Program-made: the position numbers and the translations under genes
The notes under the pieces: model-generated
Databases searched by the model: none
Told to the model about the DNA's origin: nothing
Seen by the model: only the letters and a program-made list of their open reading frames with translations
Shown: positions 25,641-35,548 of the stretch, piece by piece
Numbering within the stretch: position 1 is the first letter of the stretch
How the letters are laid out: each line of letters opens with the position of its first letter
From: Candidatus Villigracilis vicinus
GTDB lineage: Bacteria > Chloroflexota > Anaerolineae > Anaerolineales > Villigracilaceae
DNA: 64,000 nucleotides
NCBI GenBank assembly: GCA_016721315.1
Contig: JADKIL010000014.1
Location: 17,951-81,950, forward strand
Reading direction: 5' to 3'

Positions 25641-28127
25641 ATGCCTCTCGACATCAATCTTTCACCTTTATACCGAATACAGGGTCAGGAACCCACAGAA
25701 ATGCCCGGCGTGCTGGCAGTAAACCCGCCCAAAACCGCCGCGCGTGGACGCGAGCAGGATCGTCTGGTCGTTTACCTTGCCCTAACAGGCAATGCCACCA
25801 TCACCACCACCGAATACCGCAAATTTGCTGAAGATATTGCCAATGTCTTTTATCAAACACCGCGTGCTGTAACCAGCGCCCTGCGCGCTGCTGCCGATTC
25901 GCTTAACCGCATCCTACTTGAGCGCAATATGGGCAGCACCAGCCGCGGACAATACACGCTGGCATGGCTGGCACTCGCCGCTTTACGTGAAAATCAATGT
26001 ATCTTTTCACTCAGCGGACCCATGCACGCCTATTGGTTCGGCGCAAACGGGTCGCGCCATTTTTTTGAGCCATCGATCTCCGGCAAAGGCTTGGGTTCAA
26101 GCCAGACGATCAACATCCATTACGCGCAAACCGACCTCGTCACCAATGACCTGTTGCTTTTCTGCGGACGTGTACCCAACGCCTGGGTCACCCCGCTTGA
26201 AGACGCCCAGCCCTCCTCCTTTGATGCAATGCGCCGCCGCCTGACCTCACTCACCGGCGAAGATTTGAATGCTGTCCTGATCCAAACCACAGAAGGTACA
26301 GGCACGGTTAACCTCTTTCGCGGCGCAGCACCCACACCACAGATCGAGCCGGCAGAACAACTCGAACAACAACCCGTAGTCGAAGAAGAAAAGATACAGG
26401 ATGAAGTGCCCGCGCCTCCTGTTCTGGAACCAGACCTGCCTGCCACCAATCAAGAAGTTGAATCTACGCCTGAAACAGGTGCCCATCTTCTTCAACCTTC
26501 GGCGTATGCAATACCGGTGCAGCATGAAGACATGCCGCCTGCTGTTTCAACACCGGCTGCCAGCCCGTTGGCGAGTCTCCCACAAAAGACCATACCGCGC
26601 GATTTTCCTGCATCCATTCCAAGAGCGAAACCAAAAACAGAAAACGACCCTATCCCTACACCTGCTCTTGTTTTGAATGAAACACAAGTTGCTCCGGCAG
26701 TGCAACAAGAGATTGCTGAACCCGAACCAACAAGTGAACCTGTTCCCGAGATCGCCAGCCAACCGGAAGTAAAGCCGCCGCCCGCTCCACGCGAGCCTTC
26801 ACCACAAACGCGCCAGGCAGCAAAAGCCGTGGTCAACGTCATGCAAGCGATTCGCAATGGCGGTGCCTCGCTTGGGGAGCGCTTTCGAAACTTCCTGCCG
26901 CGCCTGCTACCTGCTGAATCGCCGGTATCAACGACTGTCTCATCGACCGCATTCATGGGCTTCATGGCGGTTCTAATTCCGCTGATCGTAGTCACGCTTT
27001 CCGTTGTCGTCTATTTACGCTATGGGCGCAACGAACAATACGATGTGTATTACAACCAGGCACTGCAAACAAAACAACAGGCACTCACCCTCACCAATCC
27101 CGTCGAACAACGCATTGCGTGGGAAAATGTCATTGCCAATGCGGAACGGGCGGAGGAACACCGTCAGACCAACGATACGATCAACCTGAAAAAAGAAGCG
27201 AACGCAAACCGCGATGTATTACTGGGCATCACCCGTTTACAATTCAACCCCGCGTTCAGCTCAAAACTCGGCGTAGACGTCAGCCGCATGGTGGCAAGCG
27301 AGAATGACCTGTACCTGCTCAATGCCGCCAATGGCGAGATCATGCGCGCCATCCCCTCTGGCAGCGGCGGCTTTGAATTGGACACCACCTTCGATTGCAA
27401 ACCCGGCAGCAACAACAGCGCCGGACCTCTGGTGGATATCCTTGCCCTGCCCATTACGAATATTTATGGCGCAACCGTGCTCGGCATTGATGCGTCTGGA
27501 AACCTGCTCTACTGCAAACCCGGCGGACCTCCACAAACCGGTCTGTTGCCCGCTCCCGATACAAACTGGGGACGCATCACCAGTTTCATTCTGGATGGCG
27601 GTAATTTATACGTTCTTGATGCCCCCTCTCGCGCTGTATGGGTCTACACCGGCAAGGAAGCTGCTTTTGTAGACCGCCCGTATTTCTTCTTCGGTCAACA
27701 AACCCCCACACAAGATGTGATCGACTTCCTCGTCACCGGCGATGAGATGTACCTCCTACATGCAGATGGGCGCATCTCAAACTGCTTCTTCAGCCGGGTC
27801 GATACCGCCGCTTCGAAATGTCAGGATCCGCTTGTGCGCGTGAACCCCTTCCCTGCATATTCAGACATGGACCTGTTCAGCACGGCACATTTCACCCAGA
27901 TCCTTTTTGCCGCCCCGCCAGATCCTTCCATGCTCCTTCTGGATTCGGATGGACAAAGCATTATGCGCTTCGCCCCGCGCTCGATGGAATTACAAAACCA
28001 ATTTCTCCCCACATCAGATGGAAACCCCGTTCCACGCGGACCTGTAGGCGCCGTAGCGGTCAGCCCGGATCATGTGTTGTATATTGCAGTGAACGGTCAG
28101 GTATATTTCGCAGTCAACATGCCTTGA
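25641..28127 (+). CDS. Degenerate PP2C-like protein with membrane helix and propeller-like extracellular domain
   Basis: An 828-residue protein. Residues 1-220 resemble a PP2C-type phosphatase scaffold (QDRLVVYLALTG, FSLSGPMHAYWFGANGSRHF, LLLFCGRVPNAWVTPL) but the metal-binding DG and GD motifs of active PP2C are not seen, so it is probably inactive. Residues about 225-385 are a Pro/Glu-rich low-complexity linker. One transmembrane helix lies about 435-460 (FMGFMAVLIPLIVVTLSVVV). About 360 outer residues follow, with repeated strand motifs (LYLLNAANGEIMRAIPS, LYVLDAPSRAVWVYTG, MYLLHADGRISN) like a beta-propeller. It starts 100 bases past a hairpin and is followed 15 bases later by a co-transcribed unknown gene. 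Confidence 0.65.
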   Translation: MPLDINLSPLYRIQGQEPTEMPGVLAVNPPKTAARGREQDRLVVYLALTGNATITTTEYRKFAEDIANVFYQTPRAVTSALRAAADSLNRILLERNMGSTSRGQYTLAWLALAALRENQCIFSLSGPMHAYWFGANGSRHFFEPSISGKGLGSSQTINIHYAQTDLVTNDLLLFCGRVPNAWVTPLEDAQPSSFDAMRRRLTSLTGEDLNAVLIQTTEGTGTVNLFRGAAPTPQIEPAEQLEQQPVVEEEKIQDEVPAPPVLEPDLPATNQEVESTPETGAHLLQPSAYAIPVQHEDMPPAVSTPAASPLASLPQKTIPRDFPASIPRAKPKTENDPIPTPALVLNETQVAPAVQQEIAEPEPTSEPVPEIASQPEVKPPPAPREPSPQTRQAAKAVVNVMQAIRNGGASLGERFRNFLPRLLPAESPVSTTVSSTAFMGFMAVLIPLIVVTLSVVVYLRYGRNEQYDVYYNQALQTKQQALTLTNPVEQRIAWENVIANAERAEEHRQTNDTINLKKEANANRDVLLGITRLQFNPAFSSKLGVDVSRMVASENDLYLLNAANGEIMRAIPSGSGGFELDTTFDCKPGSNNSAGPLVDILALPITNIYGATVLGIDASGNLLYCKPGGPPQTGLLPAPDTNWGRITSFILDGGNLYVLDAPSRAVWVYTGKEAAFVDRPYFFFGQQTPTQDVIDFLVTGDEMYLLHADGRISNCFFSRVDTAASKCQDPLVRVNPFPAYSDMDLFSTAHFTQILFAAPPDPSMLLLDSDGQSIMRFAPRSMELQNQFLPTSDGNPVPRGPVGAVAVSPDHVLYIAVNGQVYFAVNMP

Positions 28128-28142
28128 AACAAGGAGTGCTCC

Positions 28143-29126
28143 ATGCCCACTGTATTGGATTCCATTTTTAACATTTTTCGCCCGGCAAGTTACCCTAAAG
28201 ACAACACTACCGAACCCGCCCAGATCACCCGCAGTAAGGTATTGGTCATTGTCTACGACCCGATCATGGACAAAACCACCGGGGTGAAACTTTCCCAATA
28301 CCTGAAGTGGTACGACCCCTCAGACCTGCTTGTTAATTTCATTTCCGATATTACCGAAGTCAGCAAGGGGCTGGTGCGGTATGAGATCGTTCAGCGCATA
28401 GACGTGAACGAATTCCCCGCCAAAACAGACGGCTTCCGTTACACACCGCAAACTTTTTTGGATGTTTGGAATCGCACTGCCGCTCCGCACACGCCACAGG
28501 AAGTCAACTATGCCGCCATCCTGACCCAATTCAACGTCCTTAATCGCATCGCCCGCAGCGAGATCGACGAAGTATGGATCTTTGGCTTTCCATATGCCGG
28601 GTTCTATGAATCCACCATGGGCGGACCAGGCGCCTTTTGGTGCAATGCCCCCCCACTGGCAAATACCGCCAATAGCAAACGCCGCTTTGTAGTGATGGGA
28701 TTTTCGTACGAACGCGGCGTCGGCGAAATGCATGAATCATACGGGCATCGCGCCGAATCTATTTTGGAAAAAACCTTCAGCAAATTAACTGGTGACGCCA
28801 ATTTGTGGCAGCGTTTCATTCGCTACGAAAAATCAGCACCGGGCAAAGCCGCCTGCGGCAACATCCACTTTGCGCCGAATAGCCAGGTCGATTATGAGTG
28901 GGGAAACATGACCCCGGTCAAGAGTGAATGCTATGATTGGTTACTAAACTTCCCCAACTTCAAAGGAGATACCCGCATTGTGGATGCCTCCGAATGGGGC
29001 GGCGGGGAAATCCGCGCCCATCACAAGTGGTGGTTCAGACATTTCCCGCGTGTGATGGGGCGTAAGAACGGCATCCACAATAACTGGTGGCAGTATGTGG
29101 CTGCGCCGCAACAAGTGATCTTATAA
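28143..29126 (+). CDS. Unknown protein co-transcribed with the PP2C-like gene
   Basis: Not recognised. 327 residues, no clear signal peptide or membrane helix. Landmarks: KVLVIVYDPIMDKTTGVKLS (beta strand with metal-binding look), FISDITEVSKGLVRYEIVQR, EIDEVWIFGFPYAGFYEST, RRFVVMGFSYERGVGEMHES with SYGHR just after, and HHKWWFRHFPRVMG near the C terminus. The clustered His/Glu residues (GVGEMHESYGHRAE) could be an active site such as in a metallo-enzyme; this is only a visual impression. The gene follows the PP2C-like gene by 15 bases, with aaggag as ribosome binding site, so the two are probably functional partners. Confidence 0.65.
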   Translation: MPTVLDSIFNIFRPASYPKDNTTEPAQITRSKVLVIVYDPIMDKTTGVKLSQYLKWYDPSDLLVNFISDITEVSKGLVRYEIVQRIDVNEFPAKTDGFRYTPQTFLDVWNRTAAPHTPQEVNYAAILTQFNVLNRIARSEIDEVWIFGFPYAGFYESTMGGPGAFWCNAPPLANTANSKRRFVVMGFSYERGVGEMHESYGHRAESILEKTFSKLTGDANLWQRFIRYEKSAPGKAACGNIHFAPNSQVDYEWGNMTPVKSECYDWLLNFPNFKGDTRIVDASEWGGGEIRAHHKWWFRHFPRVMGRKNGIHNNWWQYVAAPQQVIL

Positions 29127-29130
29127 TAGA

Positions 29131-29175
29131 ATTGCGCTTCGTATCTTTTTATGCGCGGGGCGCAATATTTTTGAG
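29131..29175 (+). terminator. Probable terminator after the unknown gene
   Basis: The arms attgcgc and gcgcaat, with further partial pairing inside, enclose a T-rich loop and are followed by atttttg. Confidence 0.5.
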
Positions 29176-29252
29176 TCCACTGAAAGTATTGCAAATCTTC
29201 ACATTGTTATCATGTAAAAAGCGCTGTAATAAAATTACAATGATATAAAGCA

Positions 29253-32200
29253 ATGTTCAATTCTGGTTTTCTTATCCCATTCATTTATGTCCTGGCGGCG
29301 ATTTTCTATGCGCTGCTGGGTTTGTATGCATGGAGGAAGCGGCCCGTCGTAGCGGTCATTCCATTTGCATGGGCAATGCTCTCCATATCCATATGGTCGT
29401 TTCTGTATGGATTGGAGATCTTTTCCCCATCCCTTAACACCAAAATCTTAATCATAAACCTTGAATATATTGGCATCATTGGATTGCCTGTCTTTTTATT
29501 TTTCTTCGCACTGGAATACACCGGCAGAAGCCACCTGATCACACTACAGGTACGTGTGTTGACATGGATAATACCCGTCATTGTATTGCTGCTAGTCTGG
29601 ACAAATCCACTTCATCATTTCATGTGGGATAGTGAAACCGTTTCACACCAAAGCTCATTGTGGTTCTTCAAAGTTCATTACGGAGTTGGCTTTTGGATCC
29701 ACATATTCTTTTCCTTTGGTCTGACCCTGGTAGCCAGCATTCTGATCCTGATAGATTTTCTGCAAAGCCCCCGTGCGCTGCGGCTGCAGGTCAGTCTGGT
29801 CATTTTTAGTATGCTGTTCTCAATATTGGGAACAGTGCTATTCGTTTTCGACATTAGTCCCATAAAAAACCTGGACTACACTCCGCTATTCTTTTTGCCT
29901 ACTGCCAGCAGCCTCGCATGGGTGACATTGCGCTACCGCCTTTCGGATATCCTGTCGCTGGAACACATGACGGTTCTAAAGAATATGCAGGATAGTGTAA
30001 TCGTGTTGAATGATCAAAAGCGCATTCTGTATATCAACCCGGTCACTGAAAAATTGATAAAACGCACAGAAAACGAAGCCATCGGTCAACCCTTCAATCA
30101 TGTGGCAGGCGCGTTTGCGCAAATCTTGCACCCGCATTTGAGAGACAGCGACTACCGTGCCGAGATAGAGATCGACGATAACAACAATACAAAAACCTTC
30201 GAAGCCGCCATATCCACAGTCACAGCAACCTCACGAGGCACATCAAATATCGTTATCACGCTGCATGATGTCACCGAACGCAAGGAAAAAGAAGAGGAGT
30301 TAAGCCGCCGCAGTTCGATCATGTCTGCCGTCAGCCGGGCTGCCGAGAAATTCCTCAAGGCAGCAGATTGGCAACAAAACATAGAAGCCGTATTAATGGA
30401 TCTTGGACTGGCAGCAGATGTAAGCCGGGTGCAGTTCATCTTAAATTCCACAAACAGCCAGCTCGCAGTCACATCCAGCCTGAAGTATGAATGGACAGCA
30501 AATGGAATTTTGCCTCAGATTGAAAACCCCGACCACCAGAATATCCCTCTCGAAGCAGCAGGACTTGGCAGATGGCTTGACGACCTGTCAAATGGATACC
30601 AGATCCATGGGCTGGTCAAAGATTTACCCATAGCGGAACAAAGACTGCTCAACCAGATGGGCAGCCTGTCCATTGCAGTGGTACCCATTTTTGTAGATAG
30701 TGAATGGTGGGCATTCATGCTATTCGATGAATGCAGGGCGGAACGTCAATGGACGGGCATGGAATTGGATGCATTCCAAACTGCTGCAAATATTCTAGGT
30801 GCAGCAGAATCGCGTACTCGAACCGCTCTGAAATTATCCCGCCGCCAACTTGCCATGGGGCTATTGCAAGATATCGTAACTGTATCTCTTCAGGCGGCAA
30901 ACAAGAACGAAATGGCTGAGATTGTGGCAACGCATTTAGCAAAACTGATCACCGCAGATGGCTGTTTCTTAACCTTATGGGACGATGTCAATGAACAAAC
31001 CATCCCATTTGCCGCTTACGGGAAGATGAAAGACACCTACCCAAAAACTGTGATCAAACCAGGCGAAAAGACCTTCACTCGGTCTGCCCTTGAGCTCGAA
31101 CACACCTTAGTCATCGACGATGTAAACAACACCCCATATGCCACGTCGTCCGTTACCGGGTTATTTCCCTCAAAATCCATTCTTGTTCTACCGCTCATTG
31201 CAAAGAAAAAAAAGCTGGGGGCTGTGTTGGTTTCCTTTGAACAATATCACCAATTCAATCCAGAAGAAGTGCAGGTTTGCGAACAAGCCGCCTCTCTGAT
31301 CGCGTTGGCGCTTGAAAAATTCCAGGCAATGGAAGATGCCAACCGCAGGGCAGACACTTCCGAATCCCTGCGCAAAGCTGGTATCGCCATTTCTGAACAA
31401 ATGGAGCTTAAACGCGCAGTCAACCGGGTACTCGAACAGCTAAAGCAAATGCTGCCATATGATAGCGCCTCATTACAGCTGCTGGAAAACAATGAACTGC
31501 ACATCATTGGAGGCAATGGCTGGGAAAACGAAGAAGACATTCAAGGACTGCGCTTCCCTGTTCCGGGAGACAATCCAAACACGGTCGTACTCGAAAGAGG
31601 TACTTCCTACTACCTCCCCGACGCAGCACTGGTATACAAACAATTCCTTAATCCTCCGCACAACCACATCCGTTCCTGGCTTGGAATCCCCCTGATTGTG
31701 CAAGAGAAAGTGATTGGGCTCCTGGCAATCGATAGCGCAAAACCGAACGACTTCAGCGAACAGGAGATCATGATCGCCACTGAATTCGCGAACCAAGTCG
31801 CTATTACCCTCGAAAATGCCCGAATTTTGGAAGAGACTCAAAATCTTGCCATCACCGATGCACTTACCAATATTCACAACCGCCGCGGGTTGTTCCAATT
31901 GGGCGAATATGAATTCCAGCGCTCGCGCCGTATCAACCGCCCCTTCAGCGCCATCATGTTCGACATTGACCACTTCAAACAGGTCAATGACCGTTATGGT
32001 CACGCCGCGGGAGACCAGATTCTCTATCAAATTGCTCAACTTTGTTTGAGGTCATCACGGACTACAGACCTGGTTGGCAGATACGGTGGCGAGGAATTTA
32101 TTATCCTGCTCACAGAAACGAATCTCGAAGCAGCCAGATTTATCGGTGAGCGCCTGCGTCAATCCGTCATGAATACACAGTTTCATACAGAGGTGGGTGC

Positions 32201-32336
32201 GATCACGATCACATCCAGCATTGGCATCGCTCAGGCAAAAAATGCCGATACGCTCAACTCTCTAATCAAGCGAGCAGATTCCGCACTTTATCAGGCAAAG
32301 AACGCCGGGCGCAATATTGTTATTGTAGACGACTGA
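29253..32336 (+). CDS. Membrane-bound diguanylate cyclase (7TM-PAS-GAF-GAF-GGDEF)
   Basis: A 1027-residue signalling protein. The first 220 residues have seven hydrophobic helices of the histidine-kinase 7TM sensor type (FIYVLAAIFYALLGLYAW, FLFFFALEYTGRSHLITL). A PAS domain follows (MQDSVIVLNDQKRILYINPV), then three GAF-like regions and a C-terminal GGDEF domain starting ITDALTNIHNRRGLFQLGEY. The active-site motif is RYGGEEFIILL and an inhibitory I-site RTTD lies exactly five residues upstream, so the enzyme should make c-di-GMP from GTP with product inhibition. No EAL domain. Monocistronic; ends at the convergent methyltransferase gene with no gap. Confidence 0.92.
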   Translation: MFNSGFLIPFIYVLAAIFYALLGLYAWRKRPVVAVIPFAWAMLSISIWSFLYGLEIFSPSLNTKILIINLEYIGIIGLPVFLFFFALEYTGRSHLITLQVRVLTWIIPVIVLLLVWTNPLHHFMWDSETVSHQSSLWFFKVHYGVGFWIHIFFSFGLTLVASILILIDFLQSPRALRLQVSLVIFSMLFSILGTVLFVFDISPIKNLDYTPLFFLPTASSLAWVTLRYRLSDILSLEHMTVLKNMQDSVIVLNDQKRILYINPVTEKLIKRTENEAIGQPFNHVAGAFAQILHPHLRDSDYRAEIEIDDNNNTKTFEAAISTVTATSRGTSNIVITLHDVTERKEKEEELSRRSSIMSAVSRAAEKFLKAADWQQNIEAVLMDLGLAADVSRVQFILNSTNSQLAVTSSLKYEWTANGILPQIENPDHQNIPLEAAGLGRWLDDLSNGYQIHGLVKDLPIAEQRLLNQMGSLSIAVVPIFVDSEWWAFMLFDECRAERQWTGMELDAFQTAANILGAAESRTRTALKLSRRQLAMGLLQDIVTVSLQAANKNEMAEIVATHLAKLITADGCFLTLWDDVNEQTIPFAAYGKMKDTYPKTVIKPGEKTFTRSALELEHTLVIDDVNNTPYATSSVTGLFPSKSILVLPLIAKKKKLGAVLVSFEQYHQFNPEEVQVCEQAASLIALALEKFQAMEDANRRADTSESLRKAGIAISEQMELKRAVNRVLEQLKQMLPYDSASLQLLENNELHIIGGNGWENEEDIQGLRFPVPGDNPNTVVLERGTSYYLPDAALVYKQFLNPPHNHIRSWLGIPLIVQEKVIGLLAIDSAKPNDFSEQEIMIATEFANQVAITLENARILEETQNLAITDALTNIHNRRGLFQLGEYEFQRSRRINRPFSAIMFDIDHFKQVNDRYGHAAGDQILYQIAQLCLRSSRTTDLVGRYGGEEFIILLTETNLEAARFIGERLRQSVMNTQFHTEVGAITITSSIGIAQAKNADTLNSLIKRADSALYQAKNAGRNIVIVDD

Positions 32337-33053
32337 TCAAGCGTTCACCCAAACCTGATACAACCCCAGCCTGCCATTCTCCCCATCGGAAAAAAAAGAC
32401 GCTTCAACCTGCATTTGAACCTGCTCTGCCAACTCATACAGTTCCTTAGCTGAAAACTGATGCGCATAACGCAAGCCCACGCCGCCACTGCGCCAGTCGA
32501 GCAAACAATCTCCTTCATCCACATCTGAATCTGAAAGCCCCGCCTTCTCCCACGGCTGGACTCTGGCTTTTAACTTTTCACTGTTTAAGAACTGCCAATT
32601 AGAAAGATAAAATTTTCCACCTGGCTTCAACACCTTTTTCACTGTTTGCAAAATATCCAAACGCATTTCTTTTGATGGAATGTGATGCATGGTCGCAAAC
32701 ATCGTGATGACATCCCAGCCGCCTGCTACTGAAAGCTGATCGCTAAATCTCGAAAGCTGCATGAGATCCAGTTCTCTGAACTCAACTCCCGGCGTGGATT
32801 CGGCTTCTTGCAGCAGAGGCAGGCTAAAGTCTGCGCCGAGAAGCGTGGCTCGGTGACCCCGGTCATGCAACGCGCGCAGAAAAAATCCATTGCCACAACC
32901 CAGGTCCAGCACGGATTCATCCGAATTAATTGATTCGAGAATCTTTTTTACACCCGGCTGCAAACGTTGACGGGTGGCAGAAAAAGAACCGCCGAACTGG
33001 TCATAGAACTTGCGATTCAATTCGATCAATTGCATGGCAACATTGGAATTCAT
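32337..33053 (-). CDS. Class I SAM-dependent methyltransferase
   Basis: A 238-residue methyltransferase of the tRNA-methyl/TRM9-like type. Motif I is SVLDLGCGNGFFLRALHD, motif II ATLLGADFSLPLLQEA, and WDVITMFATMHHIPSKEMR plus LKPGGKFYLSNWQ are motifs IV-VI. The start at 33053 (MNSNVAMQLIELNRKFYDQF) is preferred; the longer frame runs 105 bases further into the divergent cysH gene. Substrate unknown, though the opening INRKFYDQFGGSFSATR style is common in tRNA-wobble methylases that act after Elp3, whose homologue lies nearby on the other strand. Confidence 0.85.
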   Translation of the reverse strand: MNSNVAMQLIELNRKFYDQFGGSFSATRQRLQPGVKKILESINSDESVLDLGCGNGFFLRALHDRGHRATLLGADFSLPLLQEAESTPGVEFRELDLMQLSRFSDQLSVAGGWDVITMFATMHHIPSKEMRLDILQTVKKVLKPGGKFYLSNWQFLNSEKLKARVQPWEKAGLSDSDVDEGDCLLDWRSGGVGLRYAHQFSAKELYELAEQVQMQVEASFFSDGENGRLGLYQVWVNA

Positions 33054-33090
33054 AATGCGATTATAACGTCGGACTGGGTATAATCTTTTC

Positions 33091-33834
33091 ATGCTTTCTG
33101 CACTTGAGATCGCCAAACTTTCTGAAGAATTTGAAACGAAGACACCGCAAGAGATCATCCACTGGGCAGTGACAAAGTATTTTCCTGCTGTGGCAATGAG
33201 TTCATCCTTTCAAACCCAGTCCATGCCGCTTTTACACATGGCAAGCCAGTTGGAACACCGCGTAACCGTATTTTTCATCGATACCGGTTATCACTTTTGG
33301 GAGACGCTGATGTTCCGCGAACAACTCGCCGCTGAGTGGAATCTCGATGTCGTTGACTTGCATCGCGACCCACGCTGGGATGTATTTGTGTTGCAAAACC
33401 TACGCAGGCTGCCACTCGAAGACCCCAACCTGTGCTGCTACCTTCATAAGGTTCAGCCAATGCAAAAAGCTTTGACCGGCACCAAAGCATGGGTATCGGG
33501 CATCCGGCGCGACCAAACCTCCGTGCGCTCACAGGCTCAGATACTGGAACTACAAGACGATGGCTTGTTGAAGATCAATCCACTATTGAATTGGACAAAG
33601 TCTGATGTACAAAAATACGCCCAGGAGCACAACCTGCCTTCACACCCGCTGTTGGAAAAGGGTTACCGCAGCGTAGGCTGCGCGCCCTGCACCATTGCCA
33701 TCGGCGCGAATGAGGATGAACGTTCCGGTCGTTGGGCTGGACGCGGCAAAACTGAATGCGGGCTGCATACTGAAATGTTCGAAAAGAAGAAATTAACGGA
33801 AGTAAAGCAGGAATTTAATTTAGAGATAAAATAA
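33091..33834 (+). CDS. cysH: Iron-sulfur adenylylsulfate/phosphoadenylylsulfate reductase
   Basis: Reduces activated sulfate to sulfite in assimilatory sulfate reduction. The 247-residue protein has the PP-loop-type fold (AVAMSSSFQTQSMPLLHMAS) and substrate-binding VSGIRRDQTSVRSQAQ. Two cysteine pairs, DPNLCCYLHKVQP and VGCAPCTIAIG, mark the 4Fe-4S type that usually prefers APS. The C-terminal KTECGLH carries the catalytic cysteine. RSGRWAG is typical. No other cys genes are adjacent. Start at 33091; 28 bases separate it from the elp3 gene downstream. Confidence 0.92.
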   Translation: MLSALEIAKLSEEFETKTPQEIIHWAVTKYFPAVAMSSSFQTQSMPLLHMASQLEHRVTVFFIDTGYHFWETLMFREQLAAEWNLDVVDLHRDPRWDVFVLQNLRRLPLEDPNLCCYLHKVQPMQKALTGTKAWVSGIRRDQTSVRSQAQILELQDDGLLKINPLLNWTKSDVQKYAQEHNLPSHPLLEKGYRSVGCAPCTIAIGANEDERSGRWAGRGKTECGLHTEMFEKKKLTEVKQEFNLEIK

Positions 33835-33862
33835 GATGTGCTGGTTACTTTATAGGCTGTAG

Positions 33863-35548
33863 ATGGAATTCGCTGAAAAACGACAACTCTGGAAGAAGAT
33901 CAACGCGCTAACCCCAAAGAAAATGGAGTTGGCGCATTTTCTGCTTAATAAAATCCGCGAGGGCGAAGATGTGATGACGCTCATCCGGCGGCATCCGCTT
34001 GAGGGCGGTGGATATTTGAACAAGGCGGCTCTTGTGGCTGCTTATGAGCAGTTGATCGCAGCAGGCAGCATGGAAGCGGATACCGCCCTGCTGGAGCGCA
34101 TCCGCATGAAACCGATGCGCACCCTCTCCGGTGTGACCACGGTGACAGTGCTGACCAAGCCATATCCCTGCCCGGGCAAGTGCATCTTCTGCCCTACCGA
34201 TGTACGCATGCCCAAGAGCTATTTACCCGACGAGCCCGGCGCGATGCGTGCGCTCGAACATAAATTTGACCCGTATGAGCAGGTGACGAACCGCATCCGC
34301 GCCTTGAAAAATTTAGGACACCCGACTGATAAGGTCGAGTTGCTGATTTTAGGCGGCACGTGGTCTTCGTATCGCCGTGATTATCAGGAGTGGTTCATTG
34401 GCAGATGTTTCGACGCCATGAATGAACTCGAAAGCCTTCCGGCTGTGGAACCACAACGGCAGGAGATGTTGGACTCTTCCAAACTTCCTGGTATCCATTC
34501 GATTAATGAAAGCGCTCCGCACCGTAACGTGGGACTAGTCATCGAAACGCGACCCGATGAGATAAATCCTGATGAATTGCACTGGCTGCGTCACCTTGGC
34601 GTGACCAAAGTGCAGATGGGCGCGCAAAGTTTCGACGACCATATTTTAGAGATCAACAAACGCGGGCATGATGTGGAAAGCACCCGCCAAGCGACGGCAT
34701 TACTGCGCGCTGCCGGGTTCAAGATCGTTTTGCATTGGATGCCGAATCTGTTGGGTGCTACGCCTGAGTCAGACCGTGAAGATTTCGCAAAACTATGGAA
34801 TGACTTCTGCCCCGATGAAATAAAAATTTACCCAAATCAACTTCTTGCCAATGCCGAGTTATACGAATACTGGCAGCGCGGCGAATTCCACCCTTACACC
34901 ACCGATGATCTCGTCGAACTCATCGCGGACATCAAACCGTCCATTCCAAAGTATTGCCGCGTGAATCGCGTCATCCGCGATATTCCGAGCACCAATGTGG
35001 TGGAAGGCAATCGCCGCACCAGCCTGCGCCAGGATATACAAGCAATCATGAAGAAGCGCGGCACGAAATGTCAGTGCATTCGCTGTCGTGAAGTGAAAGG
35101 CAAGGTCGTCGAGTTATCGTCGCTGCAATTGGATGACCATGTCTATCAGGCAGGCAGTGCTGAGGAACATTTCATTTCGTTTGTCACGCCCGAAGATGGG
35201 CTGGCGGGATTCATTCGCCTCTCTCTGCCTTCAAATGCATCTCCCGCTACGGGCATGTCTGACCTCGACGGTGCGGCACTCATCCGTGAAGTGCATGTCT
35301 ATGGACAGTCGCTTGGCGTAGGTGTAGAAAAAACAGGCGCGGCTCAGCACGTTGGGCTGGGCACACGCCTGCTCGAAGAAGCGGAACGAGTTGCAAAAGA
35401 AAAAGGTTTTGAGAAACTTGCCGTCATCGCGGCGGTGGGCACGCGCCAGTATTATCTGGATCGCGGCTTTGAACGTGGGGAATATTATTTGGTGAAGGAT
35501 GTCATTGCGAGGAGCGCACTTGGGCTTCGCGACGAAGCAATCTCATAA
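33863..35548 (+). CDS. Elp3-like radical SAM/GNAT tRNA uridine-34 modifying enzyme
   Basis: A 561-residue two-domain enzyme of the Elp3 family, which forms 5-carboxymethyl-type side chains on wobble uridine of tRNA from acetyl-CoA and SAM. The radical SAM cysteines are in KPYPCPGKCIFCPTDVRMP. The family motif VTKVQMGAQSFDD and HWMPNLLGATPESD follow. A zinc-like cysteine pair is in GTKCQCIRCREVKGK, and the C-terminal GNAT domain holds HVGLGTRLLEEAERVAKEKG. The last 16 codons (VIARSALGLRDEAIS) are encoded by a dispersed palindromic repeat that has replaced the native C terminus; the gene is otherwise intact. Confidence 0.93.
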   Translation: MEFAEKRQLWKKINALTPKKMELAHFLLNKIREGEDVMTLIRRHPLEGGGYLNKAALVAAYEQLIAAGSMEADTALLERIRMKPMRTLSGVTTVTVLTKPYPCPGKCIFCPTDVRMPKSYLPDEPGAMRALEHKFDPYEQVTNRIRALKNLGHPTDKVELLILGGTWSSYRRDYQEWFIGRCFDAMNELESLPAVEPQRQEMLDSSKLPGIHSINESAPHRNVGLVIETRPDEINPDELHWLRHLGVTKVQMGAQSFDDHILEINKRGHDVESTRQATALLRAAGFKIVLHWMPNLLGATPESDREDFAKLWNDFCPDEIKIYPNQLLANAELYEYWQRGEFHPYTTDDLVELIADIKPSIPKYCRVNRVIRDIPSTNVVEGNRRTSLRQDIQAIMKKRGTKCQCIRCREVKGKVVELSSLQLDDHVYQAGSAEEHFISFVTPEDGLAGFIRLSLPSNASPATGMSDLDGAALIREVHVYGQSLGVGVEKTGAAQHVGLGTRLLEEAERVAKEKGFEKLAVIAAVGTRQYYLDRGFERGEYYLVKDVIARSALGLRDEAIS

